DNA of 64,000 nt, from the NCBI RefSeq assembly GCF_900107645.1, contig NZ_FNQN01000009.1, positions 101,086 to 165,085 on the forward strand, given 5' to 3'. Source of the DNA: Desulfuromusa kysingii (GTDB lineage: Bacteria > Desulfobacterota > Desulfuromonadia > Desulfuromonadales > Geopsychrobacteraceae). A model generated the notes under the pieces. That model made no database searches, was not told the DNA's origin, and saw nothing but the letters and a program-made list of their open reading frames with translations. Positions within the stretch are counted from its first letter, which is position 1, and every line of letters starts with the position of its first letter. The translations under genes and the position numbers were made by a program. Positions 47,006-55,899 of this stretch are shown one piece after another.

Positions 47006-49843
47006 GTGACACCAACACCGGAAGCGGAAGCGCGCATTAGGATAGACGAACTGCTGGAGGCCGCGGGTTGGCAGGTTCAAGATGCCAAAGCTGTCAATAT
47101 CCATGCGGCTCGTGGTGTTGCTATTCGTGAATTTCCTCTGGCTTCGGGGCACGGCTTTGCTGATTACCTCCTCTATGTTGATGGCAAGGGTGCTGGCGTT
47201 ATCGAAGCCAAGAAGGTTGGCTCCACTCTGACCGGAGTTGAAATTCAGTCCGACAAATACACCAAAGGACTTCCTGAAGGTTTACCTTGCTGGCACAATC
47301 CGTTACCATTTTCTTTCCAATCGACTGGCGTTGAGACTCGCTTCACCAACGGTTTTGATCCTTCTCCACGTTCACGTAATGTATTTGCCTTTCATCGCCC
47401 TGAGCTTTTTGCTGAATGGCTCGATTCAGACCCTGGAATTGTTTCTGATCAAGTAGCAGAAGATCAACAAGGGTACGGTCAGCCGCAAACGTTCCTGTCT
47501 CGCTTGCTGCATATGCCGCCATTGGTAACAGAGGGTTTATGGCCAGCGCAGATCACAGCGATTAACAACCTTGAAGCCTCTTTGCGTGACAACCATCCAC
47601 GTTCGCTGATTCAGATGGCAACCGGCAGCGGTAAGACCTTCACTGCCATCAACTTCATTTACAGGCTGATCAAGTTTGCCGGTGCGCGGCGGGTTCTGTT
47701 CCTAGTCGATCGTGGCAACCTAGGACGGCAAACCCTTAAGGAGTTTCAGCAATACGTTTCGCCCTATAACAACTTCAAGTTCAGCGAAGAGTACATCGTC
47801 CAGCATCTCAACTCGAACGTTCTCGACACCACTGCTCGCGTGACCATCTGCACCATCCAGAGACTCTATTCAATGCTCAAGGGGCGAGATTTACCAGAGG
47901 AACTGGAAGATTCCGTCGAGTTTGGAACTTTGTTTAAAGAACCTGATCCCATTGAGTATAATCCTGATATTCCCATCGGCACTTTCGATGTCATCGTCAC
48001 CGACGAGTGCCACCGCTCCATCTACAATCTGTGGAGACAGGTTCTGGAATATTTCGATGCTCATCTCATCGGTCTCACTGCGACCCCCAGCAAGCAGACT
48101 TTTGGTTTCTTCAATCAGAACCTGGTAATGGAGTATGGCCATGAACATGCTGTTGCCGACGGGGTCAACGTCAATTACGATGTCTATCGCATCAAGACCG
48201 CCATTACCGAACAAGGTGGGGAAGTCGAGGCCGGTTACTACGTCGATAAGCGCGACCGGGAAACCCGCGAAGTGCGCTGGGAGCAATTGGACGATGATTT
48301 CACCTACGATGCTAAACAGCTTGATCGGGATGTGGTTGCCGTCGATCAGATTCGCAAGGTGATTCAAACTTATCGTGACAAGCTCTTTACCGATATTTTT
48401 CCCGGTCGTGATTGGGTTCCGAAGACGTTGATCTTTGCCAAGGATGATTCCCACGCGGAGGATATCGTCAAGATCGTTCGCGAGGAATTTGCCAAAGGCA
48501 ACGACTTTGCCCAAAAGATAACTTATCGAACCACAGGGAAAAAACCTGAGGATTTGATCTCAGAGTTCCGCACAAGCCCGATGCCCCGTATTGCGGTTAC
48601 TGTTGACATGATCGCCACCGGCACCGATATCAAAGCGGTCGAGGTGGTCTTCTTCATGCGCAGTGTTAAGTCGCGCGCCTATTTTGAACAGATGAAAGGG
48701 CGCGGGGTGCGAATCATCAACGATAACGACCTGCAATCGGTTACCCCAGATGCCGTCACCAAGGATCATTTTGTTATTGTCGATGCTGTCGGTGTCTGTG
48801 AGATGGATCAGACCGATTCACGCCCCATGGAGCGCAAGAAGAATGTCGGCTTCGAAAAACTATTGCAAGCCGTTGCTTTCGGTAATGCCGAGCCCGATGT
48901 GATATCCTCTGTCGCTGCGCGTTTAGCGCGCATGGAAAAGAAGCTGACCGCCGAGGAGCACAAACAGGTGGAAAAGCTGCTCGACGGAAAAAGTCTCAAG
49001 CAGCTTACCGGTGATCTGGTTGACTCACTCAATCCAGACAATCACATAACCAAAGCGAAGAAGGATTTCGCCACCAGTGAGCCGGATGCCAAACAGATTA
49101 AGCAGTCAGCCGTCAAGCTGGTCGGTGAGGCGGTCAAGCCACTCTGTAATCCAGATTTGCGTGAATTGCTGATGGCAATCAAAAAGAAGAACGAACAGAT
49201 TATCGATACGGTCAGCCCCGATACGGTTATCTTTGCCGGATTTACCGAAGAGAAGGCCAAGGGCGTGGTCGAGTCGTTTGAGCAGTTTATTATTGACAAT
49301 AAGGATGAGATCACCGCGTTGCAGGTGCTTTACAGCAAGCCGTACAAGCAGCGGTTGCGGTTTGAGGATGTGCGTGAACTGGCCGAAAAGCTGGTGGCTC
49401 AGGTTGAGGAGTTGCACATCTATCAGACCCATCCACTCGGGTGGGAGAAGCGGGTGCCGGATGAGCTGTGGGCGGCCTATCAGAAGTTACAGGCAGGCAA
49501 GGTGCGCGGTGCGGCAGCCAATCATATTTTGACCGATCTAGTGTCGCTGGTGCGCTTTGCTATGCAGCAGGAGAATGAGCTGGTGCCGTTCCCCGAGAAG
49601 GTGCAGGTGAACTTTCGAGCGTGGGTTGATCAACAGCAGGCCAGTGGCAAGAGTTTTACTGCTGAGCAGCGCAAGTGGCTGGAGATGATTCGTGACCACA
49701 TCGCGGCCAATCTGCTGATTGAGACCGATGATTTTGATTATGCGCCCTTTACGCAAGAAGGTGGGATTGGGAAGGTGTGGCAGTTGTTCGGGGATGATTT
49801 GAGCAAAATTCTTGATGAGTTGAATGAGGCGTTGGCGGCGTGA
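47006..49843 (+). CDS. hsdR: type I restriction enzyme HsdR (motor/nuclease subunit)
   Basis: 945 residues from a GTG preceded by GGGGGGAA; a TTG at 46988 is less likely. N-terminal PD-(D/E)xK nuclease: FADYLLYVDGKGAGVIEAKK. SF2 translocase: Walker A MATGSGKTFTAINF, box II VTDECHRS, ATPSKQ, then the second RecA domain with RIAVTVDMIATGTDIK and YFEQMKGRGVRI. The C-terminal about 250 residues resemble the EcoEI-type HsdR C-terminus that docks on HsdM. More GC-rich than the flanking integration module. It overlaps hsdS by 4 bp (GTGA). Confidence 0.95.
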   Translation: MTPTPEAEARIRIDELLEAAGWQVQDAKAVNIHAARGVAIREFPLASGHGFADYLLYVDGKGAGVIEAKKVGSTLTGVEIQSDKYTKGLPEGLPCWHNPLPFSFQSTGVETRFTNGFDPSPRSRNVFAFHRPELFAEWLDSDPGIVSDQVAEDQQGYGQPQTFLSRLLHMPPLVTEGLWPAQITAINNLEASLRDNHPRSLIQMATGSGKTFTAINFIYRLIKFAGARRVLFLVDRGNLGRQTLKEFQQYVSPYNNFKFSEEYIVQHLNSNVLDTTARVTICTIQRLYSMLKGRDLPEELEDSVEFGTLFKEPDPIEYNPDIPIGTFDVIVTDECHRSIYNLWRQVLEYFDAHLIGLTATPSKQTFGFFNQNLVMEYGHEHAVADGVNVNYDVYRIKTAITEQGGEVEAGYYVDKRDRETREVRWEQLDDDFTYDAKQLDRDVVAVDQIRKVIQTYRDKLFTDIFPGRDWVPKTLIFAKDDSHAEDIVKIVREEFAKGNDFAQKITYRTTGKKPEDLISEFRTSPMPRIAVTVDMIATGTDIKAVEVVFFMRSVKSRAYFEQMKGRGVRIINDNDLQSVTPDAVTKDHFVIVDAVGVCEMDQTDSRPMERKKNVGFEKLLQAVAFGNAEPDVISSVAARLARMEKKLTAEEHKQVEKLLDGKSLKQLTGDLVDSLNPDNHITKAKKDFATSEPDAKQIKQSAVKLVGEAVKPLCNPDLRELLMAIKKKNEQIIDTVSPDTVIFAGFTEEKAKGVVESFEQFIIDNKDEITALQVLYSKPYKQRLRFEDVRELAEKLVAQVEELHIYQTHPLGWEKRVPDELWAAYQKLQAGKVRGAAANHILTDLVSLVRFAMQQENELVPFPEKVQVNFRAWVDQQQASGKSFTAEQRKWLEMIRDHIAANLLIETDDFDYAPFTQEGGIGKVWQLFGDDLSKILDELNEALAA

Positions 49844-51204
49844 GTGTTGAAGAAGCTAAATCGGTATTTGAACCAGAAAAGCCGAATGTTCCAGACGATT
49901 GGTCTGTGGCACCTTTTCTGGATGTTGTTAAGGTTGTTTCCGATAAAGGTAAACGGACAAAGCAGAGAGATTATTTAGCAGAAGGTCGAATCCCGGTCAT
50001 TGATCAAGGGCAGGATTTTATCGGTGGCTATATAGATAATGAGGATATGGCTTTTGATGGTGAGCTGCCAATTATTGTGTTTGGTGACCACACAAGATCG
50101 GTAAAGTATGTTAAGCAGCCGTTTGCAGTTGGGGCAGACGGCGTAAAGCTACTGAAACCCTCAGAATGTTTTGATCCAAAGTTTTTTTACTATCTTCTGA
50201 GATCCCTACAGATCCCTAGCCGTGGTTATAGTCGCCATTTTCAGTTTCTGAAGAAGTTTTATTTGCCTATTGCTCCTCCGGAGCAACAAAAACGCATCGT
50301 CGCGGAAATCGAAAAGCAATTCTCCCGCCTCGACGAAGCCGTCGCCAATCTCAAGCGCGTCAAGGCCAACCTCAAACGCTACAAAGCCGCCGTTCTCAAA
50401 GCAGCCGTCGAAGGCAAACTCACCGAAGAATGGCGCAAGCAACATCCCAATGTTGAACCTGCCGACAAGCTGCTGGAGCGGATTCTTGCCGAACGGCGTG
50501 AGAAGTGGCAGGGGAGAGGAAAGTACAAAGAACCTGCTGCGCCTGATACCACTGATCTTCCGGAGTTGCCTGAGGGGTGGGTGTGGGTACGCCTTGATGC
50601 AATTACTGCAATCAAAGGCGGAATCACCGTTGATAAAAAGCGGAAAGATCCGACTGCTCGACTCGTGCCTTACTTGCGTGTTGCCAACGTTCAGAGGGGA
50701 TATCTCGATCTGACCGAAATGAAGGAAATTGAGGCTCCGTTAACTTCAATTGAAGATTTAAGGCTATTGCCTGGAGATATTTTGTTTAACGAAGGCGGTG
50801 ATCGCGACAAGTTGGGTCGTGGTTGGGTCTGGGAAGGGCAAATAGAAGACTGCATCCACCAGAATCACGTTTTTCGAGCAAGGCCATACTTAAATGAGGT
50901 GAATATTAAACTGATTTCGTGGTGGGGAAATTCATTTGGCCAGTACTACTTCCTGCGTGTTGGGAAACAAACAACAAATTTGGCATCTATAAACATGACG
51001 AAGCTGAGTGAATTTCCTGTGCCTCTTCCGCCCTTTGAGGAGCAGGCACAAATTGAAATTGAAGTTGAGCGGCTTCTTTCTGTTGTCGTTGCAGCAGAAG
51101 CGCAAGTTGAGGCCAACCTTAGACGATCTGACCGATTGCGCCAGTCGATTCTCAAGAAGGCCTTCTCCAGTCAACTCGTCCAATGTACTGAAGCTGTGAA
51201 ATAA
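49840..51204 (+). CDS. hsdS: type I specificity subunit HsdS
   Basis: 454 residues from GTG. Two target-recognition domains: N-terminal (about 20-145, ending LPIAPPEQQKRIVAEIEKQ) and C-terminal (about 245-400, ending PVPLPPFEEQAQIEIEVERL), each followed by a conserved helical spacer. The two half-sites should specify a bipartite target. TRD1 region differs from TRD2, as expected. Coupled to hsdR, but the methylase lies 1.4 kb downstream. Confidence 0.94.
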   Translation: MSVEEAKSVFEPEKPNVPDDWSVAPFLDVVKVVSDKGKRTKQRDYLAEGRIPVIDQGQDFIGGYIDNEDMAFDGELPIIVFGDHTRSVKYVKQPFAVGADGVKLLKPSECFDPKFFYYLLRSLQIPSRGYSRHFQFLKKFYLPIAPPEQQKRIVAEIEKQFSRLDEAVANLKRVKANLKRYKAAVLKAAVEGKLTEEWRKQHPNVEPADKLLERILAERREKWQGRGKYKEPAAPDTTDLPELPEGWVWVRLDAITAIKGGITVDKKRKDPTARLVPYLRVANVQRGYLDLTEMKEIEAPLTSIEDLRLLPGDILFNEGGDRDKLGRGWVWEGQIEDCIHQNHVFRARPYLNEVNIKLISWWGNSFGQYYFLRVGKQTTNLASINMTKLSEFPVPLPPFEEQAQIEIEVERLLSVVVAAEAQVEANLRRSDRLRQSILKKAFSSQLVQCTEAVK

Positions 51205-51215
51205 AGGATTTTGTT

Positions 51216-51917
51216 ATGAAGTCTGAAAAACTGTGCCATATCAATATCTATTGCGACGAGAGCAGGCACACGTCTAACGGTGACGATCCCTATATGGTTA
51301 TCGGTGCTATCGCTTGTACGCGTCAAAAAAAACAAGAGATTTATCATGCAGTTAACCTGTTGAGAAAAAAGCACAATGTATGGAAAGAATTCGGCTGGAA
51401 AACTTTGTCCCCAAGCCGGAAGGATTTTTATTGGGAACTGCTAGAGCTGTTCCGTACGTCTGCTGATTTGAGTTTTCGCTGCCTTGTTGTCGATAGAAAT
51501 ATTCTGGATCATGAGCAATACAGCGACGGTGATTCAGAGTTGGGTTTTTATAAACTTTACTACCAGATGCTGATCCACTGGTTGCAGCCGCGGTGTGCTT
51601 ACCATCTTTATCTTGATTGGCAGCAGAATCGCGAGCAAGGGCGTTTTAAGGACTTGGGGCATATCCTCGGCCATAAACTTTCGGGGCGGGCCAAAATTGA
51701 ATGTCTTGAGCCCGTAAGTTCCAAGGAACAACCTCTTGTTCAGTTGTGTGATCTGTTTATCGGCGCAGTGGGATATGCCTGGAATGCTCGGGTGGGGAGT
51801 AAAGCCAAGGTTGAATTTTGCAGTGCATTGGCGACAAGCATGCAGATGTCTTCTTTGAAGGTGAGCACCTGCAAAAGCGAGCAAAAATTCAATATCTTCC
51901 ATTTTGTCGGTCAGTGA
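51216..51917 (+). CDS. DUF3800 protein
   Basis: 233 residues, ATG with weak AAAGGATTTT site. YCDESRHTSNGDDPYMVIGAI at the start and YHLYLDWQQNREQGRFKDLG plus QLCDLFIGAVGYAWN near the end are the conserved acidic blocks of DUF3800, an RNase H-like fold predicted to be a metal-dependent nuclease. DUF3800 genes often sit in defence islands, and conserved RNA motifs have been reported next to them. Here it starts 11 bp after hsdS, so it is in the R-M transcript. Confidence 0.85.
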   Translation: MKSEKLCHINIYCDESRHTSNGDDPYMVIGAIACTRQKKQEIYHAVNLLRKKHNVWKEFGWKTLSPSRKDFYWELLELFRTSADLSFRCLVVDRNILDHEQYSDGDSELGFYKLYYQMLIHWLQPRCAYHLYLDWQQNREQGRFKDLGHILGHKLSGRAKIECLEPVSSKEQPLVQLCDLFIGAVGYAWNARVGSKAKVEFCSALATSMQMSSLKVSTCKSEQKFNIFHFVGQ

Positions 51918-51918
51918 A

Positions 51919-52437
51919 ATGTCTGAACATCTCTGGCCCTTATTGAGGCTAAAGGCTGAATCAGATACTGAAACCAAAGAGGTCTATTTCAAGAAATATC
52001 TTGAGACTTATGTGCGTTCTTCTGATGGACAGGAAATCGAAATTGTTGATTGGCAGGGGAATCGGATTTTTTTCAATGCGCATTTTAATTCATTTGACCA
52101 TGCCTTTACTGAGAACAAAAACTACCGGCATAGCCATGGTGTACATTCAAAAAAAATATGTAAAAATCGTGCGAGACGACTTCTTTGGATAAAGGAAACC
52201 CTCAAGGGGGAGGTTGGAACAATAGAGCGTCGACAAGAGTTCCGCAAAGACGGTCGCGGGAGGATGAAAAAAAGACGGACTTTGGTTGTGTTAGAAGAGC
52301 GGTATGTGGTGGTTTTGGAGGAGCGGAACGGGCGAGATGAATATGATTTTGTCTCCGCATTTCCCGCAGACGAGAACTATCTCCGAAGGATTCGCAAAAA
52401 CAGTACTCTACTAGAAACAAAAAAGCCCCAGTCTTAA
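51919..52437 (+). CDS. BECR-type toxin-like protein
   Basis: 172 residues from ATG 51919, 1 bp after the DUF3800 stop; a TTG at 51904 would overlap DUF3800. FNSFDHAFTENKNYR, KNRARRLLWIKETLKG, and LVVLEERYVVVLEERNG...YDFVSAFPADENYLRRIRK follow the His-Arg-strand-YxVV-TAYPxD pattern of phage/BECR (barnase-EndoU-colicin-RelE) ribonuclease-like proteins. This is pattern recognition without a search; a plain DUF is the alternative. The basic middle (RKDGRGRMKKRR) fits RNA binding. Its 3' end overlaps the terminator of the minus-strand small RNA. Confidence 0.55.
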   Translation: MSEHLWPLLRLKAESDTETKEVYFKKYLETYVRSSDGQEIEIVDWQGNRIFFNAHFNSFDHAFTENKNYRHSHGVHSKKICKNRARRLLWIKETLKGEVGTIERRQEFRKDGRGRMKKRRTLVVLEERYVVVLEERNGRDEYDFVSAFPADENYLRRIRKNSTLLETKKPQS

Positions 52438-52499
52438 CGGCGACTGAGGCGCTGCCACGGTCCTGAGCCTTAAGCAAAGGGCCAACAGCCTTACGGCTT
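52419..52499 (-). ncRNA. candidate small RNA antisense to the end of the BECR-like gene
   Basis: On the minus strand a -35 TTGCAC (52529-52534), 17-bp spacer and -10 TAATAT (52506-52511) would start transcription near 52499. About 80 nt later is an intrinsic terminator: stem 52442-52450 / 52425-52433 with T6 at 52419-52424. The single imperfect pair is U-G in the minus-strand RNA but an A-C mismatch in the plus strand, so the hairpin is built for minus-strand transcription. The 5' part has a GTAA-tetraloop hairpin (AGCC-GTAA-GGCT) and a TTAAGC/GCTTAA pair that may form an alternative or pseudoknotted fold. No minus-strand gene is nearby that would need such a terminator. Confidence 0.6.
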
Positions 52500-52505
52500 A
52501 AATAG

Positions 52506-52534
52506 ATATTACCCAACGTTGGGTTTTCGTGCAA
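52506..52534 (-). promoter_or_regulatory. promoter of the candidate small RNA with embedded palindrome
   Basis: TTGCAC and TAATAT at exact 17-bp spacing. The spacer contains the perfect 14-bp palindrome ACCCAACGTTGGGT (52511-52524), a likely binding site for a dimeric regulator or a short cruciform. Confidence 0.6.
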
Positions 52535-52542
52535 CAAAAAAT

Positions 52543-52575
52543 GTTTACTCAGTAAACAGAGTATACTCAGTGACC
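52543..52575 (+). promoter_or_regulatory. tandem ACTCAGT operator upstream of hsdM
   Basis: Perfect palindrome GTTTACT-C-AGTAAAC (52543-52557) is repeated imperfectly as GTATACT-C-AGTGACC (52561-52575), 18 bp start to start. The second copy overlaps a possible -10 (TATACT, 52562-52567). The ACTnAGT core resembles C-box-type operators of restriction-modification controllers, although no adjacent C gene is present. Confidence 0.55.
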
Positions 52576-52607
52576 TTACAAATTAAGCTGAATAAACGGA
52601 CTTTTAA

Positions 52608-54131
52608 ATGACCCCAGCAGCAATCGTATCCAAACTATGGAACTACTGTAATGTTCTCCGTGACGACGGCATGAGCTACGGCGACTATGTTGAACAGCTC
52701 ACCTATCTGCTCTTCTTAAAAATGGCAGACGAGCGAACCAAGCCGCCTTACAACCAGACAAGCAACGTCCCCGCCGATTACTCATGGCCGATGCTGCTGA
52801 AGCAGGACGGTGATGAACTGTTCGACCATTACCGCCACACTCTGGAAAATCTCGGCAATGAAAAAGGCCTGCTTGGGCTGATCTTCAACAAGTCGCAGAA
52901 CAAGTTTCAAGATCCTGCCAAGCTGCGTCGGCTGATTGTCGACTTGATCGGCAGTGAAAATTGGTCGGTCATGAGTGCCGATGTCAAAGGCGATGCCTAC
53001 GAAGGGTTGTTGGAGAAAAATGCACAGGACACCAAGAGCGGTGCCGGGCAGTATTTCACTCCGCGCCCGTTGATTCAGGCTATCGTCGACGTCATCGCCC
53101 CCAAACCGGGTGAGACCATCAGTGACCCTGCTTGCGGAACAGGTGGCTTCCTACTTGCTGCTCACGACAGCCTCGTCGACAACCATCCGCACATGACTAA
53201 AAATGAGCGGAAAAAGCTCAAGGATGGGACCTTCAAGGGGTGGGAACTGGTGCAGTCAACTGCACGACTCTGCGCTATGAACCTGATACTGCATGGTATC
53301 GGGAGTTCACCTGCGCCCAACGGGCAAGTAGGTCCAGACAGTAATTTGCCCTTGGCCGTAAGCGATTCCCTCGCCGCCGATCCGGGCGACCGCTTCGACA
53401 TCATCCTCACCAATCCTCCCTTCGGTAAAAAGAGCAGCACCACCATCGTTGCCGAAGATGGCAAGGTAGGCAAAGAGAAGGAAATCATTGAACGTGACGA
53501 CTTCTGGGCGACCACCTCAAATAAGCAACTTAACTTTATCCAACACGTCAAAACCCTGCTCAAGCAACATGGCCGCGCTGCCGTGGTTGTGCCGGACAAC
53601 GTGCTGTTCGAAGGCGGAGCAGGGGAGACCATCCGTCGCAAACTGCTGCACGAATGTGACGTCCACACCATCCTGCGGTTGCCGACCGGACTCTTCTACG
53701 CACAAGGGGTAAAAGCGAACGTCATCTTCTTCGACCGCAAACCCGCCAGCGAAACGCCTTGGACGAAAAAACTGTGGATCTACGACCTGCGCACCAATGT
53801 CCATTTCACTCTGAAAACTAATCCACTCAAGCGCAGTGACCTGGATGAATTTGTCCAGCTTTACAATCCAGGCAACCGTCAACAGCGCACCGCCACCTGG
53901 AATGAAGAAAATCCAAGCGGTCGTTGGCGCTGTTATGACTACGAAGACCTGATCGCCCGCGACAAAGCCAGCCTCGATATCTTCTGGCTCAAGGACGATT
54001 CACTGGAGGATTCCGACAATTTGCCAGAACCGGGAGTATTGGCTGCTGAGATCGTTGAAGATCTACAGACAGCGATGGAGCAGTTCCGAGAAATTGCGGC
54101 TGATTTGAGTGAAAAAGAAGAGTTGTCATAA
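52608..54131 (+). CDS. hsdM: type I DNA methyltransferase HsdM
   Basis: 507 residues. N-terminal HsdM_N helical domain (about 1-130, LRDDGMSYGDYVEQLTYLLFLKM) and N6-adenine methyltransferase domain with GAGQYFTPRPLIQAIVD, SAM motif DPACGTGGFLLAAHD and catalytic motif NPPFG (ILTNPPFGKKS). GC-rich in codon choice (GCC, ATC, GAC preferred). It has its own promoter region rather than sharing the hsdRS transcript, which may allow methylation to be made before restriction. Confidence 0.95.
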   Translation: MTPAAIVSKLWNYCNVLRDDGMSYGDYVEQLTYLLFLKMADERTKPPYNQTSNVPADYSWPMLLKQDGDELFDHYRHTLENLGNEKGLLGLIFNKSQNKFQDPAKLRRLIVDLIGSENWSVMSADVKGDAYEGLLEKNAQDTKSGAGQYFTPRPLIQAIVDVIAPKPGETISDPACGTGGFLLAAHDSLVDNHPHMTKNERKKLKDGTFKGWELVQSTARLCAMNLILHGIGSSPAPNGQVGPDSNLPLAVSDSLAADPGDRFDIILTNPPFGKKSSTTIVAEDGKVGKEKEIIERDDFWATTSNKQLNFIQHVKTLLKQHGRAAVVVPDNVLFEGGAGETIRRKLLHECDVHTILRLPTGLFYAQGVKANVIFFDRKPASETPWTKKLWIYDLRTNVHFTLKTNPLKRSDLDEFVQLYNPGNRQQRTATWNEENPSGRWRCYDYEDLIARDKASLDIFWLKDDSLEDSDNLPEPGVLAAEIVEDLQTAMEQFREIAADLSEKEELS

Positions 54132-54289
54132 ACGAGGAGGAGAAGAATGCCATTAATGTAATTTTGGATAACAGGTGGTGTATATTTTCGTGAAAAATTA
54201 GTCAGAAGTTCGTTACTATTGCTGGAAGATCTTGAGTTGAAATAGACCCGAGTTCGTTGTGAATTCTCAGTATAAAGGTGGGGCCTTTT

Positions 54290-55888
54290 ATGATGGCTTA
54301 TGTTGGTGAATTTATTCTTTCAGGCAAGGGGGTTTTTTTAGCCTGTTCGATAATTATTTTATCTGCTTTCTGGGCGATAATACGTTTTTCTCACCGTATC
54401 TTCCCCATAATTAATGTCCTTAAAGAAGCAAATCAAAAAATTGCTGAATATGAGGATGAAAGACAATTTTCTGAGAATTACGAAGAGTTTAACGGCTGGG
54501 TCAAAAACACTCCTCTTCTGAAATTCCCATGGGAGGAGTTCACCGAAACACTCATTCTTGAACCTGATCAAAAAATAAAAAACACTGATGATGCAGTCAC
54601 TTATTTCAACGAATCCAGCATCATAAGCCCAACTGTAAATATACGATTTTATAACAGCGTACCCAATATCATCACTGGGGCAGGTATTCTTGGTACCTTC
54701 ATCGGCTTAGTATTTGGTGTCGAGGACGCTGCCCGGAATATTGCCGGGCAAGCAAATGCTCATCTTCCCCCTGAGGTTGCTATGAAAGCTCTGTTGCATG
54801 GAGCGTCTCTTGCCTTTACAACCTCTATAAGTGGCTTATTTATGTCTATGGTTTTTTCCTGGTATGAAAAGCACTTCCTCAATAAAGCACATGGCTACAT
54901 TCGTTCCTGGAATCTCTCACTTGATGAGCGTCTTGAGCGTTTAACACCTGAGCGTCTCGCTGTTGATACATACCGCGAGGTTCAGCAGCAAACTCAAGAA
55001 CTCAAAGCATTTAATACTGATCTCATTTGGTCTATTACTCAGTCACTTGAAGATAATATTGGTGGCAAGTTGCAGCCTATTTTGACCGATCTCTTGGGAG
55101 TGACTAGGCAGATGCGTGATAACAGAGATGCAACCAACGAGGAGATGCTTAAAGGAGTTGTCGATGAATTCAAGGAGGCAATTCAGGGTGCGGCTGGCAA
55201 GGAAATGGCTCAGTTGGGAGAAACTCTAGGGGATCTGAACGATAAACTTTTTTTGCAAACCTCTGGAATGACTGAAGCTCACGAAAAGATGGCAGCAGGA
55301 ACCAAAGATCTATTAGAACAGGTTGGTGATGTTATCAAAAGCTCCGTAGATGGCCTAAAAGAAACTTTGATAAACGTAGATAGCGCGGCTACTGCTATGG
55401 GGAAAACTGCTACACAATTTATGGAGATTACAAAACAGCTAATTGGCAGCTTTGAGCAGTTTGAAACCATTTCTAGAAGACTTGAAAATGTGTCTCTTAC
55501 ACTGGAAGAAACCGGTGAAGCACTAAAAGAATCAAACCGTGCTCAAACAGAAGCAGTTGTTTCTATAAAGGAGAGTATCGACAACCTTTATGATACCCAC
55601 AATCAAGTTGCAAAGTCTTGGGAGTCTTACTCTAATCGGTTTGGCGATATCGATGAAAGCCTCAGTAAGTTTTTTACAGATCTACAGCAAGGCGTACAAG
55701 CCTATTCTGAGCAGGTCAATTCGTTTTTACAGGATATTGACAGACTTATGGCTGATTCGATTGACAAACTTGGTGGTGCGACCAGTGAGATACGTGACAC
55801 CGTAGAGGGGCTATCTGAGCAGTTGGATGATATTGCCAAGGTGTTTGCCAATGCTAAGGCTGAAGAGCCTGTCTATAACCACGAGTAA
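54290..55888 (+). CDS. zorA: Zorya ZorA, MotA/TolQ-type motor subunit with cytoplasmic tail
   Basis: 532 residues from ATG 54290 (AGGTGGGG upstream; GTG at 54278 is an alternative). Membrane segments at about 13-32, 126-146 (NIITGAGILGTFIGLVFG) and 170-192 (GASLAFTTSISGLFMSMVF) form the MotA/TolQ/ExbB proton-channel domain. Residues about 200-530 are a helical coiled-coil tail with repeated Glu/Lys/Gln heptads. In E. coli type I Zorya, ZorA forms a pentamer whose long tail reaches into the cytoplasm. This protein is shorter than the 729-residue E. coli ZorA, so the tail should be shorter. Confidence 0.92.
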   Translation: MMAYVGEFILSGKGVFLACSIIILSAFWAIIRFSHRIFPIINVLKEANQKIAEYEDERQFSENYEEFNGWVKNTPLLKFPWEEFTETLILEPDQKIKNTDDAVTYFNESSIISPTVNIRFYNSVPNIITGAGILGTFIGLVFGVEDAARNIAGQANAHLPPEVAMKALLHGASLAFTTSISGLFMSMVFSWYEKHFLNKAHGYIRSWNLSLDERLERLTPERLAVDTYREVQQQTQELKAFNTDLIWSITQSLEDNIGGKLQPILTDLLGVTRQMRDNRDATNEEMLKGVVDEFKEAIQGAAGKEMAQLGETLGDLNDKLFLQTSGMTEAHEKMAAGTKDLLEQVGDVIKSSVDGLKETLINVDSAATAMGKTATQFMEITKQLIGSFEQFETISRRLENVSLTLEETGEALKESNRAQTEAVVSIKESIDNLYDTHNQVAKSWESYSNRFGDIDESLSKFFTDLQQGVQAYSEQVNSFLQDIDRLMADSIDKLGGATSEIRDTVEGLSEQLDDIAKVFANAKAEEPVYNHE

Positions 55889-55899
55889 CGGGAGGGAAT

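Noticed and set aside
52419..52499. Type III toxin-antitoxin RNA (ToxI-like) made of tandem repeats
   Set aside because: No tandem repeats are present and the RNA is on the opposite strand to the putative toxin; kept only as a generic small RNA candidate.
54132..54289. Defined promoter for the zor operon
   Set aside because: No convincing -35/-10 pair; only a weak AGTTCGTT direct repeat (54207 and 54251) was seen.
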